Positions 20,892-37,449 of a stretch of DNA of 64,000 nucleotides are shown one piece after another. The notes under the pieces were generated by a model. It made no database searches, was not told where the DNA came from, and was given only the letters and a program-made list of their open reading frames with translations. Each line of letters starts with the position of its first letter. The first letter of the stretch is position 1. Origin of the DNA: Ascochyta rabiei (lineage: Eukaryota; Ascomycota; Dothideomycetes; Pleosporales; Didymellaceae); assembly GCF_004011695.2 (NCBI RefSeq), contig NC_082409.1, forward strand, positions 868,001-932,000, read 5' to 3'. Position numbers and translations under genes: made by a program.

Positions 20892-20960
20892 TCGCCCTCT
20901 CGCCCTCGCCCTCGCCCTCGCCCTCGCCCTCGCCCTCGCCCTCGCCCTCGCCCTCGCCCT
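20892..20960. repeat. (CGCCCT)n microsatellite upstream of the Med15-like gene
   Basis: About 11 CGCCCT hexamers, ending 124 nt before the start codon at 21084, so in the promoter or leader. It is related to the CTCGCC array before mL58. Confidence 0.85.
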
Positions 20961-21083
20961 CCCATCCACTGCATCCGTATTGCTACCCTTTGCGCTTGTG
21001 GCACTGCACCGCTCCGCTCACCACCCGCCCCACCTCGCACGCCTCCTACCACGTAGACCGCCCGACTCCACCGTGCACAAGCC

Positions 21084-25856
<4,773 letters not shown>

Positions 25857-28078
25857 GCGATGAACAACTATGCACATCCGAGTCCTCGGACGTTTTGCAT
25901 GGCTTCTTATTTTGTTTCCTTGTACCATAATCTTCACTGCTGTTTCTGCCTTGTTTTCACTTTGGATCTGCAAGGCGCTTTTGGATGGACCATGGCGATG
26001 GACCAAGGATCTGGTACCACGTGAGATGGGAAAAATGCCGTTCACGTGCCCGTTGGGTGGCGTCGAGAAGCCATGTGTATTTCGACACTGTCGTTGTCTT
26101 TGCGCTGTTGTGGATACTTATACCCCCGATTTACTGTTCTTCTGTCCTTCTTAGATAGGTTCTGGGGGATGAGGTCCGCGGTCGTTTTGCATATACTCGA
26201 TGAAGTCATGTGCACGTTTTAGCCGCTTTTCCCCTACGCTTTCGTGACGCAGTAGATCTATGACATGGAGATTTCATTGTATATTGGCCTGCGTGTTGGC
26301 GATGTGGGGAGAGAAAGAGGGGGGGGGGGGCAAAACCTCATCTTGACACTGCGCAACCTGGCGGATCAAGCCGAGGACGAAAGAGCGGCTGCGCTTGCTT
26401 CTTCTCGCATTCAGCCAGACGGACAAGCAGAGAAACCGACAAACAGATGCGTCTCAGGCCCAGACACTCCACGCCACAACCCGTATCCGCGTCGTCGGAA
26501 GCCAGCGCGCCTGAAACCTGTCGGACACGCCCCCAGCGATGGTCTTGGGCTGGCCTCGCCCGCTCACCGAATGCGTAGATCGAACGGTACGTACAAGCGC
26601 AAGTGCAAGTGCGAGTGCAGTCATTCCAAAAAGAACAGACACAGCCAGCAGTCTCGAATGCCAACGTACCACGGTTCACACACCCCACCCGGCGCTCCAA
26701 CCCAGCTACTGTGTATTTGTGTTGTGTGCAAGGCAGGTAGGTGGAGTGAGTGAGTAGCGCGCGGTACGGCCGTGTGCGGCGCCTCGGCCCATCGACAACG
26801 TTTCACTTGGTTCGCAGCTTGCGAGATGTCGCAAAGACAGGTACCTAGGTAGGTAGGTAGGTGTGCAGGGACTAGGGGCGAGCGAAACAAACACATCATT
26901 GTGAAATCAACACGCGTACGGGCGGGCGGGCGGGCGTGCATGCATGCATGCTCGATGTCGACGGGAAAACCACAGTGGTTGGCGTGCGTGGGAGGCACGT
27001 CATGTCTGCGTATCGCGCGCGCGAGACCCTGCACGCACACGTGCGAGATGGATGCAGGGAGGTCTTGCCGAAAGCAGCTTTTTGGCGAGGGGAGTGTTAG
27101 TGTGGAAGCATCATGGAAGCCTCTTTTTTTTTTTTTTTTTTTCTTGGAGTGGTGGGTGCAGAGGCTGAGATGGTGCGCGGGTGGCGACACCTGGCCAGCA
27201 AAAGTGCGGAATTGTCGGCGCTACTATTCTCGGCCGGCTGCATGCGGCGCTGACACTGGCGAGGAATGGGGATTCTACGGCGGACGAAGGCGATGCAGGT
27301 CGTGCGGTGCAACGTTCGACGGCGATACGTTGATGGTGGAGAAGAGGAAGAAGAAGAAGAAGAAGGGGAGGGGTGATGGAATGTTGCGCTCAGGCTTCCA
27401 AATTGGCCGTCTTGTCCGGAAACTGCTCCTGCGCGGTCGAGAGCTGGACGGTCGAGCTGGACGGTCGAGCTGGACGGGGAACGAACGGGTGCGGGTTGCT
27501 TCTTTGTTGGATGTGGTTGGGAACGGGCAGAGCGTTGGTTCTGGCAAAGCTCGCGCGCGCACTGGGTGGTTCGCCGACGACTCGTGCACAATAATGGAAG
27601 ATGCAGCGGGGTGTGCTGGGCGACAAGATGAACGGGCAGGCCTTGGGTGGGCGTACCACCGTTTGCTCCCTTCACCGTTCATTGCAAGATGGTAGTGCTC
27701 TGCATCTCCCTGACGGGTCGGCGGGTGCCCCTGACTTCTAGAAGTCCATGTCCATCTCGAAGTCGCTGAATCGGGTTAGGATGGGCGAGGTTGGGTGCAA
27801 GTGGGAAGTGGGTCTGGGGTAGCGGGCTGAGGGCAGATCTTTGTGGCACCCGCCAGAGGCAGCGCCAGAGGGCTCGGTAAGGAAGGCCTCTCGGTTGGCT
27901 TGCCGAACAGGTACGAGGGCAGACGAGGGAAGAACGTGTGGCGTCTTGTTTGATCGCGGCGGATCGGTAATTACACAGGATTGACATGATTGACTTGGGT
28001 CTGTAGGACAAGACGCTCGATTGGTTGGTGTTGGCAACAGCGGTGGAGGGCATGTCTATCCACCACCAGATTTGCACC
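25857..28078. other. 2.2-kb intergenic region
   Basis: No gene supported. It contains a G run at about 26321, a GGTA/GGTAGGTAG array near 26845, CGGGCGGGCGGG followed by TGCATGCATGC near 26925-26950, a T run of 19 at about 27124, and an AAGAAGAAGAAG tract near 27350. Open frames here are driven by these repeats. Confidence 0.5.
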
Positions 28079-28579
28079 TCACGCACTTTTCCGCCCGGGA
28101 GCTCGGCTTCGGTCAAAGCCAATCCCTAGCAGCATGCAGATGCGCGTCAGCGCGAGGAAGTAGACCCAGCCCACATTGCCCCAGTCAACAGCGTTCCAGT
28201 TCCACCACTGCAGGAATGCTCTGGAGAAGCCCAGCGGCAGGACCGAGTACAGGTGGCCCACGTCAGCGATGAGCAGCACGACGATGAGCGCCCTCCACAC
28301 GCTGTACTCGGCCGTGACACGCAGAACAAGGGCCTCGGTCATGGCGAGTCCCAGGTACAGGTTGGCCAGCTGAGTCAGCACAATGGATGTTGAGAGGGGC
28401 ACTAGGCTGGGGGCACTGGAGGCGTGGGTGAGGGTCAGGTAGGCCGACTGGAAGAAGTAGGCCTGCACGGCGCCCGCCAAGATGGACACGGGCTCGAGGT
28501 AGAGGAAGACGAGGCGGTAGAACCACGGTGGACGGCCGGGCTCCATGGTGGGCGGTTGGGGATCCATGTGGATGTTCAT
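28079..28579 (-). CDS. Four-helix membrane protein of the DUF7704 type
   Basis: Small fungal integral membrane protein of unknown function, 166 aa, single exon. Four hydrophobic segments are visible: residues about 20-45 (FYRLVFLYLEPVSILAGAV), 65-90 (STSIVLTQLANLYLGLAMTE), 95-120 (VWRALIVVLLIADVGHLYSV) and 140-157 (VGWVYFLALTRICMLLGIGF). The signature ALVLR, VLLIADVGHLYSVLPLG and NAVDWGNVGWVYF matches my memory of the DUF7704 family. The ATG at 28579 is used; MDPQ, four codons on, is an alternative. No enzyme motif is seen, so no function is proposed. Confidence 0.8.
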   Translation of the reverse strand: MNIHMDPQPPTMEPGRPPWFYRLVFLYLEPVSILAGAVQAYFFQSAYLTLTHASSAPSLVPLSTSIVLTQLANLYLGLAMTEALVLRVTAEYSVWRALIVVLLIADVGHLYSVLPLGFSRAFLQWWNWNAVDWGNVGWVYFLALTRICMLLGIGFDRSRAPGRKSA

Positions 28580-29740
28580 GTTAGGCTGTTAGCCGGGGGT
28601 TTGGAGGGTTTCGAGTGTTGTGCTTTGTGACAGAGCTGTGTGGGCGTGGGGTGGGCGCGCAGCGTGAGAGCGGTGGGCGCGGTGGGAGCGGTGAGGGCGC
28701 GAGCACACAGCAGAAGCAGAGCCACAGCACAGCAGTGGGGTGGTGCAGTGCAGATGGTCTTGATAGGGTGGTGCAGTGCAGATGGTCTTGATAGGGTGAG
28801 GCAGTGCGGATTGTCTTGATGGGGTGATGCAGACGGCCGATTGGGCTGGTGTTCCAGTGCCTCCCTGTGCCAGTGTCTGTGCCTGTCTGTGGCTCCGCGC
28901 CTCAACGCCTCAGCGCTGGAACGACTAGGGGCAGAGGCCGGCGAGGGACATTACGGCAGAAACTAGCAGCGCCGATCGTGCTGTTGCCCTTGGGCGGTGG
29001 GGCGGCAAAGATTGGCTCTGATGGACCATGGGCGCTGCCAGGCTGCTGGTGCTGGTGCTGGTGTTGGTGCTGGTGCTGGCGCTGCTGGGGACTGCTGGGT
29101 GCTGCTGGTGCTGGTGCTGGTGCTGGTGCTGGGGGCAATGCGCGCGCCCAAAGCCCGGCAAGCGCAGATAAAAACACTCGTGATCCAACGACGGTCTGCT
29201 CTCTGCTCTTCTGTTGCGTGCACGTCGTCACCACCACTCGTCTGCGCTGCCCCGTCTGCAGCCCACACACGCTCGCCGTCGCTCCCTTGCCCCGTTCATT
29301 TGCGCGCGCCTATTGCTGTTGTTGCTGTTGTTGTTGTTGTTGTCGTTGTTGTCGTTGTTGTCGTTGTTGTCGTTGTTGTCGTTGTTGTCGTTGTTGTCGT
29401 TGTTGTCGTTGTTGTCGTTGTTGCTGCTGCTGCTGTTGCTGTTGTGATACACCGCTGCTCTGCTGCACCGCTCTACGCTTCACGGCCCACAGTCCACGGC
29501 CCACGCTCCACAGTCTACGCTCTACGCTCCACGCTCCACGCTCCACGCTCTTTGGATTCCCGGGCTCCCAGAGTCTCGCACCTAGCCCGTCTCCTCTCCC
29601 TGCACGCCCACGACTCGCTGCGCGTTTCGGCCTCCATCCGCCCTCGGCCCCTGGAACCGGCCTGCATCGTGCACACCGCTGCACTACGCACTGCTGCACC
29701 GCGCACTGCTGCACCGCTGCCAGCAGTCCCAGACGCTCCA
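28580..29740. repeat. Repeat-rich spacer and leader of the F-box gene
   Basis: Three tandem copies of an about 31-nt unit (GTGGTGCAGTGCAGATGGTC and its continuation) lie at 28737-28830. A GGTGCTGGTGCT array spans 29044-29132, a TTGTTGTCG array about 29312-29443, and CACGCTCCACGCTC-type repeats 29480-29552. No gene is supported. The frame of the F-box protein stays open leftward to about 28997 only because these arrays lack stops. This stretch is probably promoter and leader. Confidence 0.65.
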
Positions 29741-31920
29741 ATGCATCGCAGTCTGGCCTCCCGTCCGAAGACTTCCTCTGCTGCCTCAGACGACACCACC
29801 CCCACGACGCCCTTTGACCACACCATGAAGCGGACCGCCTCGCAGACCTTCAGCGCCGTCAACTACTACGGCGACCAGTACGGCATGGCCCTCGACGCCG
29901 TCAACGAGGGCGCCGACCACCACGCCCACGGTGAAAGCGCTTTATCCCGCGCACTGGGCAACCTGACGGGCACCTTCACCCGCCAGAAGAGCCGCAGGAG
30001 GTTATCTTCCTTCTCCTCCGCCTCGGCTGCACCCTCACGCCACCGCAGAGCTTCCATCCAGAGCTTCATCGACAGCCTGCCCTCGTCCACCGCGGCCCGC
30101 AAGCCCAGCTCAGAGCAACAGCGTCTACCCCTGCCGCACACCGACTCGGGCATCCCCTCGCTGCCTGTCCTCGCCCCCTCCCCTACCAGCGCCAGCAAGA
30201 CCTTCTCACTCAGGCGCTTCAGTTCCATGCGCAGGAAACCAGCCGCCTCCCTTGCTGCCGGCGAATCGTCAAAGGCCCCCCAGCACCACACATCGCTCCT
30301 GACAGCCCAACTCATGGGCGGAGCCTCTGCACGCCAGTCGGCCGCCGCTGCCAACGAGAGCCGCCTGAACCAGCTGCGACGCGAGCAGGAGCACACGCAC
30401 CGCTTCCTCAATGGCCTCATCCACGAGGACAAGCCCCACATCTGCGATGTCGACTTCAACGACAACGAGAGCGGCGTCGACATGACGTGCTCCTCGCCTA
30501 TTGTTAGGACAGACAGTGCTGCCGACAAGAAGATGAGTAAGTCGGGTGCACCAGAGTCTTCCTACCTTCACCCCTGCTAATCAGTCATGCAGCCGACCCC
30601 TTCCAGCGTCTTCCCGCAGAACTCGCAACCGCCGTTCTTTCCAGCCTCGACGCCACATCGCTCGCTCGCGCAGAACAAGTCTCCCGGCACTGGAACGAAC
30701 ACGCCACCTCGAGCCACGTCTGGCGCAACATCTTCCTCCGCAAGTACGAGCCCGAAGTCCACGTCTCGCCCGCACCCATCCAGATGGGCGGTTCCGGTGT
30801 CGGCAAGCAAGCCAATGGCAAGCCCGCCCCCGCACAGGACTGGAAGAAGATGTACTCTGCACGGAGCACCATCAACAAGCGCTGGAAGGCCGGCACGCCC
30901 GCCGCCGTCTACCTCAACGGCCACACAGACAGCGTGTACTGCTGCCAATTCGACGAGAACAAGTGCATCACTGGCTCTCGTGACCGCACAATCCGTGTGT
31001 GGGACCTGAAGACATACAAGTGTATCAAGGTGTACGGCGGACCGAACCACCGCCCTACCCTCAACACACCTGCACCCATGGAGGAGCGTTCGGAGCGCGT
31101 CATCAGCCATGCCTCTGTCAACGGCACCAAGACCGGCAACCGCATCTACCACGTCCCTGCCGACTACCACGACGCATCCATCCTGTGCTTGCAGTACGAT
31201 CACGAGATCATGGTCACAGGCTCGTCCGACTACACCTGCATTGTCTGGGACATCACCGGCGACGACTATGTTCCCATGTACCGCCTCCGCGGTCACGAAG
31301 CTGGTGTGCTGGATGTCTGTCTGGATGACAAGTACATCATCTCGTGCAGCAAAGACGCGATGATCAAGGTCTGGGACCGCAAAACTGGAGTCTGCGTTCG
31401 CACACTCAAGGGTCACCGTGGTCCTGTCAACGCCGTCCAGCTCCGTGGCAATCTTCTCGTTTCTGCAAGCGGAGATGGCATGGCCAAGCTGTGGAACCTC
31501 GAGACCGGTGCTTCCATCAAGGACTTCCCATCCGAGGACCGTGGCCTTGCTGCCGTCGAGTTCTCTGATGACGCCAAGTACGTCCTGGCTGGCGGTAACG
31601 ACCATGTAGTGTACAAGTTCGACGCCAACTCCGGCAACCTCGTCCACAGCCGGGTCAAGCACGAGGGCCTCGTCCGCTCGTTGTTCCTGGATGCCTTCAA
31701 CGGCCGTATAGTATCCGGCTCATATGACCAGAGCATTCAGGTATCAGACTACGAGACCGGTGCCACGTACGCTGTCTACAAGAACTGGACAACAAGCTGG
31801 ATCCTCTCTGCCAAGAGCGATTACCGCCGTGTGGTCGCCACCAGCCAAGATGGCCGCACGCTGATCCTGGACTTTGGTCACAACGTGCCTGGCTCTGAGT
31901 TGTTGGTTGGAGAGAAGTAA
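29741..31920 (+). CDS. F-box and WD40-repeat protein (SCF substrate receptor)
   Basis: Predicted substrate receptor of an SCF ubiquitin ligase. Exons 29741-30536 and 30593-31920 (56-nt intron) encode 707 aa. The first 260 residues are Ser/Arg-rich and probably disordered. The F-box begins right at the splice junction: DPFQRLPAELATAVLSSLDA, then VSRHWNEHATSSHVWRNIFL. After a linker, seven WD40 blades follow, each with a GH..WD-type pattern, such as GHTDSVYCCQFDENKCITGS and VTGSSDYTCIVWDI. The C-terminal blade ends LILDFGHNVPGSELL. Met30/Cdc4-class layout; the target is unknown. The start is uncertain: 29825 (MKRTASQTFS) is an alternative, and the frame is open further upstream. Domain calls confident. 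Confidence 0.9.
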
Positions 31921-33013
31921 GTGAGTGGCTGCGCTCGCTCACGTCTGTCTAACCAGTAGCACTAGCCTCGCCGTCATGCGCCTTGCAACGCAGCGATTGG
32001 TGACGAGGAAGCCCGGGGCGATATCCAGTTGGACCGCCTGGTGTAGCTCAGCTTGGGTCCCAAGAAATCCGACTTGGTCATAGATTGACAGGTCCGGATA
32101 TCTTCGGTATCACCCACCTGACCGTACCAAGAAGAACGAAGTCGAAGAGGTCGAGGCAGAGCACAGGCAGTTGGGGCCTGTCGTAAAAGATAAGGGAGAG
32201 GAATGGGAACAGAGAGTCTCGATATTTTTCAAGGCGTTATTTGCATCATCGAGCGTTTTTACATCATCGGCATTGGCATAGGCACACTGGAGCTACTTTC
32301 CGACTCCCTTCTTTCTCTTTTATAATAGCAGCGCTCACTAGAATCAGGGTGTTGTTCGTTGCCAAGCATGTGGGATATCAACTCGCCCTTCATTTCTTGT
32401 TTGTATTGTGCGAAAGTAAGTTTAGCATAGACTATTGGGCTTACCCACCCTCCCTCCCTAATCAACACAATAAACAATTCATACACTCACTCTTTTACTC
32501 TCCTGACCTGACTGCCATCTCAAATAGATCACCCATAGGAAGCATCTTTTAGAGCGAATCCGTATGCACCGTCATGAACGTCACACCACCTGTATCCGAA
32601 TTGGGCATTTTTCGTCTTGAGGTAATCGCGACTCCGCTTGGCGCTCACCTGGTGTGGTCTTGCGAAGTAAGAGCTAGTGAAGGGTCAGGCGTGCTGTTTG
32701 TCGATCGTGTGGCTATGCTCCACCCAGCTCGATCCACTCGAGTACACAACCTCACCATCTCCGCCGGGCGTGACCAGCCAAGTCCTGGCCATAGCCCCGC
32801 GTTACTGGCTGAGCTTGCACAGCCTCGGTAGAGACAAGCAAGGCACGATCACGCATCCAACAACGTACATTAGACATATAAGCGTGCGCACGTCAGTCTT
32901 TCATAGACCCACGAATCTCACCTCCCCTTCAACCTCGCAAACAAAGCATTCCCCCCACCATCCTACCTACCCACCTATACATCGACACGAAACCATACCA
33001 CCAAACCAACAGC
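31921..33013. other. Intergenic region
   Basis: About 1.1 kb with no supportable gene. The left part should hold the 3' end of the F-box transcript and the right part the LURP-one promoter. An ACCCACC-type pyrimidine-rich tract lies at 32930-32990, just before the next start codon. Confidence 0.5.
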
Positions 33014-33801
33014 ATGGCACACCTCCCCCAAGTCCCGTCCCCCGTCGGCATCTTCCCGCAGTTCTTCGCGCGGGGGCCCGAAACGCTCGTTTTGAAAGAA
33101 AAAGTCCTATCCCTCACCGGCGACGACTTCCACATCAAGCTCGCAAACGGCACGCCGATCCTGCGCGTCGAGGGCAAGGTGCTGAGCCTCTCCGGGCGGA
33201 AGAAGGTGTTTGACGAGCAAGGGAACCATCTGTTTGATATTGTCAAGGAGCACTTTCACATCCACACCACCTTTCGCGTCGATGATGCAAACGGGAAGAA
33301 GATTATGGAGGTGAGGAGTGGTTTCAAACGTGAGTTTGTTTGTTGTTTTCCTTACGTCTTTTTCTTTTCTTCTTCGCTGGGCGCGGGTAGGTGGTGGGCG
33401 ATGATGGGAGAAGAAAGCTGATGACATGTAGTGATTGGATCGAAAGCTACCGCGACGTTCACTTCGCAGTCGGGCAAACAGGAAGTCCTCACCATGCGCG
33501 GTAACTGGTTCGACACGACGGCCGATATCACGGATGAGGCGCAGGGCAGTAAGTAGAAGTCCGTTCCTATGATCTTTTTTTTTTTCATTAAAAAAAAATT
33601 ACTTTCTACTCGTCCAACTGGTACTCACGAACCACCGCAGATGTCGTCGTGGCCCGGATCAATCGCAAACTGCTCTCTGGTAAGGATATCTTCTTCGGTC
33701 AGCAGACGTACGGCGTGACGGTTGCGCCGGGCGTGGATATGGCGCTGGTAGCAGCACTCTGTATTTGTCTTGATGAGAAGAACAACGAGGGCGGCTCGTA
33801 G
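33014..33801 (+). CDS. LURP-one-related / Tubby-fold protein
   Basis: Member of the LURP-one-related family (Tubby-like beta-barrel, similar to phospholipid scramblases); the function in fungi is unknown. Exons 33014-33329, 33432-33548 and 33641-33801 encode 197 aa. The fold signature is visible: VLKEKVLSLTGDDFHIKLAN, ILRVEGKVLSLSGRKKVFDE, LFDIVKEHFHIHTTFRV, MEVRSGFKLIGSKATATF after splicing, then VVVARINRKLLSGKDIFF and YGVTVAPGVDMALVAALCIC. This covers the whole domain with almost nothing extra. Introns are 102 and 92 nt, GT-AG, both preserving frame. Confident in the family. Confidence 0.88.
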
Positions 33802-35183
33802 AGTGCTGAATCTCTGATTCCGCAAATCGTGGCGGGCGCGCAGAAGATTGAGGAGACGAGCAGGCCACTGCGCGACGGATGGAGAGAGAAGAGGATGGAG
33901 AGACGTAGAAGGTGAGGATGCACGAGCTGGTGAGTGGGAACTCGTGAAGGAGAACACGTAAGTATGTGTAGAGAGAGAAAGAGAGACAGCATGGTGGTGA
34001 AGTAATGGATGGCGATGCTGGATCGCTCAAGGGAAAGGCTGCTGTGGAAAGAAAGCTCGTGGGGCGCGGATCCGAGAATGGCTTTATTGCTACGTGTATA
34101 TCCCCTAGACCTCGAAATTTTATTGTTGATCTTTAGATATTGCTTTTAGTGTCGGATAGACGTTATTTTTGAATGGATTGATCAACAAGTCTGTTGCAAC
34201 TGCAGTGTTGCTCGATGAGCCAGTTGGGGGGGTTAGGGTTTGTGTGTTCTGGTTGAATGGTCTCGTCGTTTGTTGGGATGGATGTGTTGTGGTTTTCTCG
34301 ATAGGGTGTACTTCCTGTAACTGAGCTCAGATTCCAGTGCATGTCAAGAAATACAAGGAAGTCGTCTCGTGTAGCAGTCATGCTTGCCTTGGTTGCGATA
34401 CAGAGATACTGAAGCTCACTTGCAAAACAGCCGTGGCGTTGGATCCACCTTTTGCCCAGATGCCAACTTTGTAGGTCGATGTGTCGACGCAGCAGGTGAG
34501 GCATCAGATACCTACCCTAAGATCGCATTTACTTCCTCAAAGTGTGCATACACCATGTTTATCGTGAGGAAGGGGTGCCTCCTGCAAAGTTGCCAGCACG
34601 TGTTCATTGCCCCGCAGTATGCAAGTGAGCAATACATGCTGTTATCGATTTCGGCTGAGTAGCCGATCCTGGTCAAGGCAAGGCTCCGATTGTCTGCCGG
34701 CATAGGGCGAGGTAAATTGGGCGGCTGCTGCTGGATGGGCTTATCAGGTCGGCTGACGAAGGAGCGCATGGTGACATGCCGGCCTTGGGACACGCTCTCC
34801 GCTGTATAATATCAGATCTCAAAAGCCTATTTGTGCAGCCTCGTGGCATCCCAAGACCCCAGATTGGCAGCTGGACGGAATGGTGGCATTGGAGTGATGG
34901 TGTTTGCATGTGAGAAGACTGCTCAGCTCTTGGTGTGGCCGCTGCTTGCTCGCTTCTCTGTCAACATTCGTGGCAACCCGCGTCAGCCTGCATCGCAACC
35001 CCTGGAGTAGTAATCCGGACATGTTCGTAAAGCGGCTCGCGACTCACAAGCGTCCATGTGACGTGGAAGTCAAGACTCGTATTCAATCGACTTGGGCTGA
35101 GGCGTGGATGTTCAGTTGGGGTACTTTCGCTTGAGTATCCAATTAATGCAACGATGATCAGTGGACCCTGGGTTCGTCGACGT
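33802..35183. other. Intergenic region left of the transposon island
   Basis: About 1.4 kb with no supportable gene. GC content is ordinary up to the transposon edge, so the AT-rich block begins sharply inside the transposon, not here. Confidence 0.5.
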
Positions 35184-35185
35184 TA
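35184..35185. other. TA target-site duplication, left copy
   Basis: TA directly before the left terminal inverted repeat; the matching TA is at 44060-44061. TA duplication is the mark of Tc1/mariner/pogo transposition. Confidence 0.75.
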
Positions 35186-35226
35186 CCGTGTCCGTGCGCG
35201 CAACGCCCGGAGTCGCGCAACGCCCG
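35186..35226 (+). repeat. Left terminal inverted repeat (41 bp)
   Basis: Begins CCGTGTCCGTGCGCGCAACG and ends CGCAACGCCCG, matching the reverse complement of 44019-44059 without a mismatch. It contains two tandem copies of CGCGCAACGCCCG separated by GAGT, a plausible doubled transposase-binding site. It is GC-rich, unlike the AT-rich body, and keeps its CpA dinucleotides. Confidence 0.93.
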
Positions 35227-35569
35227 GAAACCACCTTGACGCTCAAAAATAGATAAGGTTGTACAACCACCCACAATAGCTATTATTATAGGATCTTGTA
35301 GTGTAGTAGTAATTAATTACTTATAAAAAAGATGTACTATTTAAATTTTGCTAGTAACTTAACGTTACAGCTACGTAATGTGGTTTTGAGTAGAGGAGCT
35401 GGGGACGGCGATAGGGGACCATAACTACTAACATTATCCCTAGGACCACGTTTTTAACACTTTTTTGGCTAGGTTGCTTATAAAGCTTTCCTCTTACCCT
35501 TTTAAGGCAATTTTATAGCTTTTGCAGCGTTGCGCTCTTGTTATTAACGCTGCTTTTTAGCCTGACGTA

Positions 35570-36118
35570 TGGCTCTCTAATTTGCTGCGTTAGCCTTCTC
35601 CTTCTCACGCACCACCTTAGCTGCCTCTTGCGCCACACGCCTCTCCTTCTTCTTCTTCTTCTTAACCAGCTTCTTAGCGTGTATAAGCTCCTTCCTATTA
35701 ATTTTCTTAAGCTCCTCCTCTATCTCTAGGCGCTTAAACACGTTATAGCGTTTCTTAGCTTCACGCCGCTTGCTAGGGGACCAAAACACAGCACTACTGT
35801 GGTACTCCTGCCGTTGTTAGAGGTCTAGCTTTTTAGGCTTTTTGCTCTGCCTCTTCTTAATGTCTAGTGCTTTTTTAAGCCCCTATACGTTATTGTAGAG
35901 TATGCTGTTTTAGATTAAGATATAGTAGAGTAAGCGCCTTAGCTTCTTTGCCTCCTTACTACGCTTATTCTTTACTGCTAACCTAATAAGCAACTGTACT
36001 TTAAGCTAGTCTTCTCTACTGTAGTATAAGTTGGATAATAACGTATCTAAGGCCTTAGCTACGTTGTTAGTAAACCTAGTAAGGACTTTGTTGGGGTTAA
36101 GGGGTAAGATACTAGTGG
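35570..36118 (-). pseudogene. Pogo transposase, C-terminal part (broken)
   Basis: Minus-strand remnant of the transposase C-terminus. Right after the retroelement it reads EATSILPLNPNKVLTRFTNN, then SREDLKVQLLIR with stops, then FWSPSKRREAKKRYNVFKRL and a Lys/Ala/Glu helix ending AQEAAKVVREKEKANAA. This basic tail following FWSP is typical of fungal pogo transposases. It continues the N-terminal part at 42869-43990; the split falls in a Glu codon region (LKGFE / EATS). Nonfunctional. Confidence 0.8.
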
Positions 36119-36123
36119 CTTCG
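36119..36123. other. CTTCG target-site duplication, left copy
   Basis: Five bases directly left of the first LTR, repeated exactly at 42864-42868 after the second LTR. Five-base duplications are normal for Ty3/gypsy integrases. Confidence 0.9.
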
Positions 36124-36610
36124 TGTTAAAGTCGTACTTTAGTCAAAGACCGTAAGCACTGATTCTATTGGTTCTTGGGGATAAGTACGGGTACTGGATC
36201 GGTAAGGGTTATCAACTAAGCAAAGCTTGTGAAGATAGGGTGCAATAAATAGTACAGAGTAGACTGTCTAGTTTAAGAGCAGGTTAAGATTCTAAAGACA
36301 AACTTAATTAATAAGGTTAAACACAAACTATAAGGGTTATGTTCCTATTAACTATATACTAATAAGATATATTACTTATTAATAAGTAACTAGAGTTAGT
36401 CTAATAAAATATATAAGGGTGCTTATAGACAAGTATATTATATTATGCTTATTAATAAGCAGTTATGTGTGTTATGCTTATTAATAAGCAGTTACATAAC
36501 ATCCCTATCTGTTCTGTCCTTCTCTACTGTTCGTTCCTTTAGGGCGGAGTTAGAGGTCTTGGTTGGCTGGTACTTATGTTTGTGCCGTGCCCTAGCACAG
36601 GATTATAACA
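36124..36610 (-). repeat. LTR (3' LTR in element orientation)
   Basis: 487 bp, beginning TGTTA and ending TAACA. It matches 42377-42863 end to end with the same length. In the stretches I compared, differences are transitions, mostly TpG/TpA and CpA/TpA, with changes on both copies. It contains an internal TTATTAATAAG-type palindromic AT stretch repeated three times. Confidence 0.93.
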
Positions 36611-36630
36611 CTATCCCCCCTTCCTCTTTA
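36611..36630 (-). other. Polypurine tract
   Basis: On the minus strand, TAAAGAGGAAGGGGGGATAG abuts the 3' LTR. A purine run in this place primes plus-strand DNA synthesis in LTR retrotransposons and fixes the element's orientation. Confidence 0.8.
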
Positions 36631-37449
36631 GTTTATTCTTAAACTATATAATTGTCTTTTAGAGTTTTATATAATCTGCAATCTCTGTATCTAGTAACCT
36701 GTAAGTTAAGATGTCCTTGCACGCCTGCAATATCTGTCTTGCATCAGAAATCTGCTAAGCTAATACACCTACTAAAGTCTCTTATAATTGTTGTTTCTTT
36801 AGCAGCTATAAGTGCTTTATTATACCTAGTAGTCTAAAAGGTCTAAAGTGTGCTAAGTGTATAAAGGCTGGTAAGCCATGTGTAAATATGTCTTAGGTGT
36901 TATTAGATAAGACTTGTAAGGAGTATAAGAAAAAGGTAGAAGAAGACAAGTTACTTCTTATAACTGTTATTGCGTAATTGTTGTGTAATAAGAAAATCCT
37001 AAAACAGGCAAATAAACGCGTGCGGCAAAAGGCGCTGTGTTTAGCAAATGGAATAGTTAAGGCTGGCAAGTTAGACCTGGCCAAGGAAGTTAATCCTGAC
37101 TGTTCTGCAGCGTCCATTGGCATGTGTGCCTCGCCAGCTACCTAGGGCGTTCTTGGTTTAATTAAAGAGTCTGTTGCGAATTATAGTACTTACGTACCAA
37201 TCAGCAGCAACTTATAAGGTGCGCAGGTGGTTCCTATGTATTTTCTAAGTCTAGGTATCCTAACTATTTAACTAGATACCTTTGTTAATTGCCATTTCCC
37301 TTATATATTACTATTTTTTTAACTTCCTATTTATCTTTGCTGTTAGCTTAATAATAGAAGTTTTCCTGGATAGGCGTTCTAGGGTTGGCTGGTTCTAATA
37401 GCAATATGTGGAACACTAGGTAGATCTTTGCATCCTTTAGCAGATTAAG

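Larger units (their letters stand above)
17823..21083. other. 3.3-kb intergenic region with minisatellite and simple repeats
   Basis: No gene supported. Two long open frames overlap on opposite strands at about 19.1-20.3 kb, but both are low-complexity, Arg/Ala/Pro-rich, and have no domain, as expected of chance frames in GC-rich DNA. It holds the 18168-18415 minisatellite, short GGCGGC, GAACCAGC and CTAGCTG repeats, and the (CGCCCT)n array before the Med15-like gene. The right part is probably that gene's promoter and long leader. Confidence 0.55.

Noticed and set aside
26901..27695. 264-codon open frame on the plus strand
   Set aside because: Built across simple repeats and a poly-T run (polyphenylalanine), with no recognisable domain.
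29214..29452. Poly-Leu/Ser, poly-Asn/Asp and poly-Val frames
   Set aside because: All arise from the TTGTTGTCG microsatellite; no independent coding evidence.
35577..35789. Stand-alone Lys-rich small protein on the minus strand
   Set aside because: It is the C-terminal fragment of the broken pogo transposase (FWSP... basic helix).
36445..36642. Small hydrophobic open frame, and its twin at 42722-42910
   Set aside because: Both lie in the LTRs of the gypsy element, antisense to it, and exist only because of the duplicated LTR sequence.
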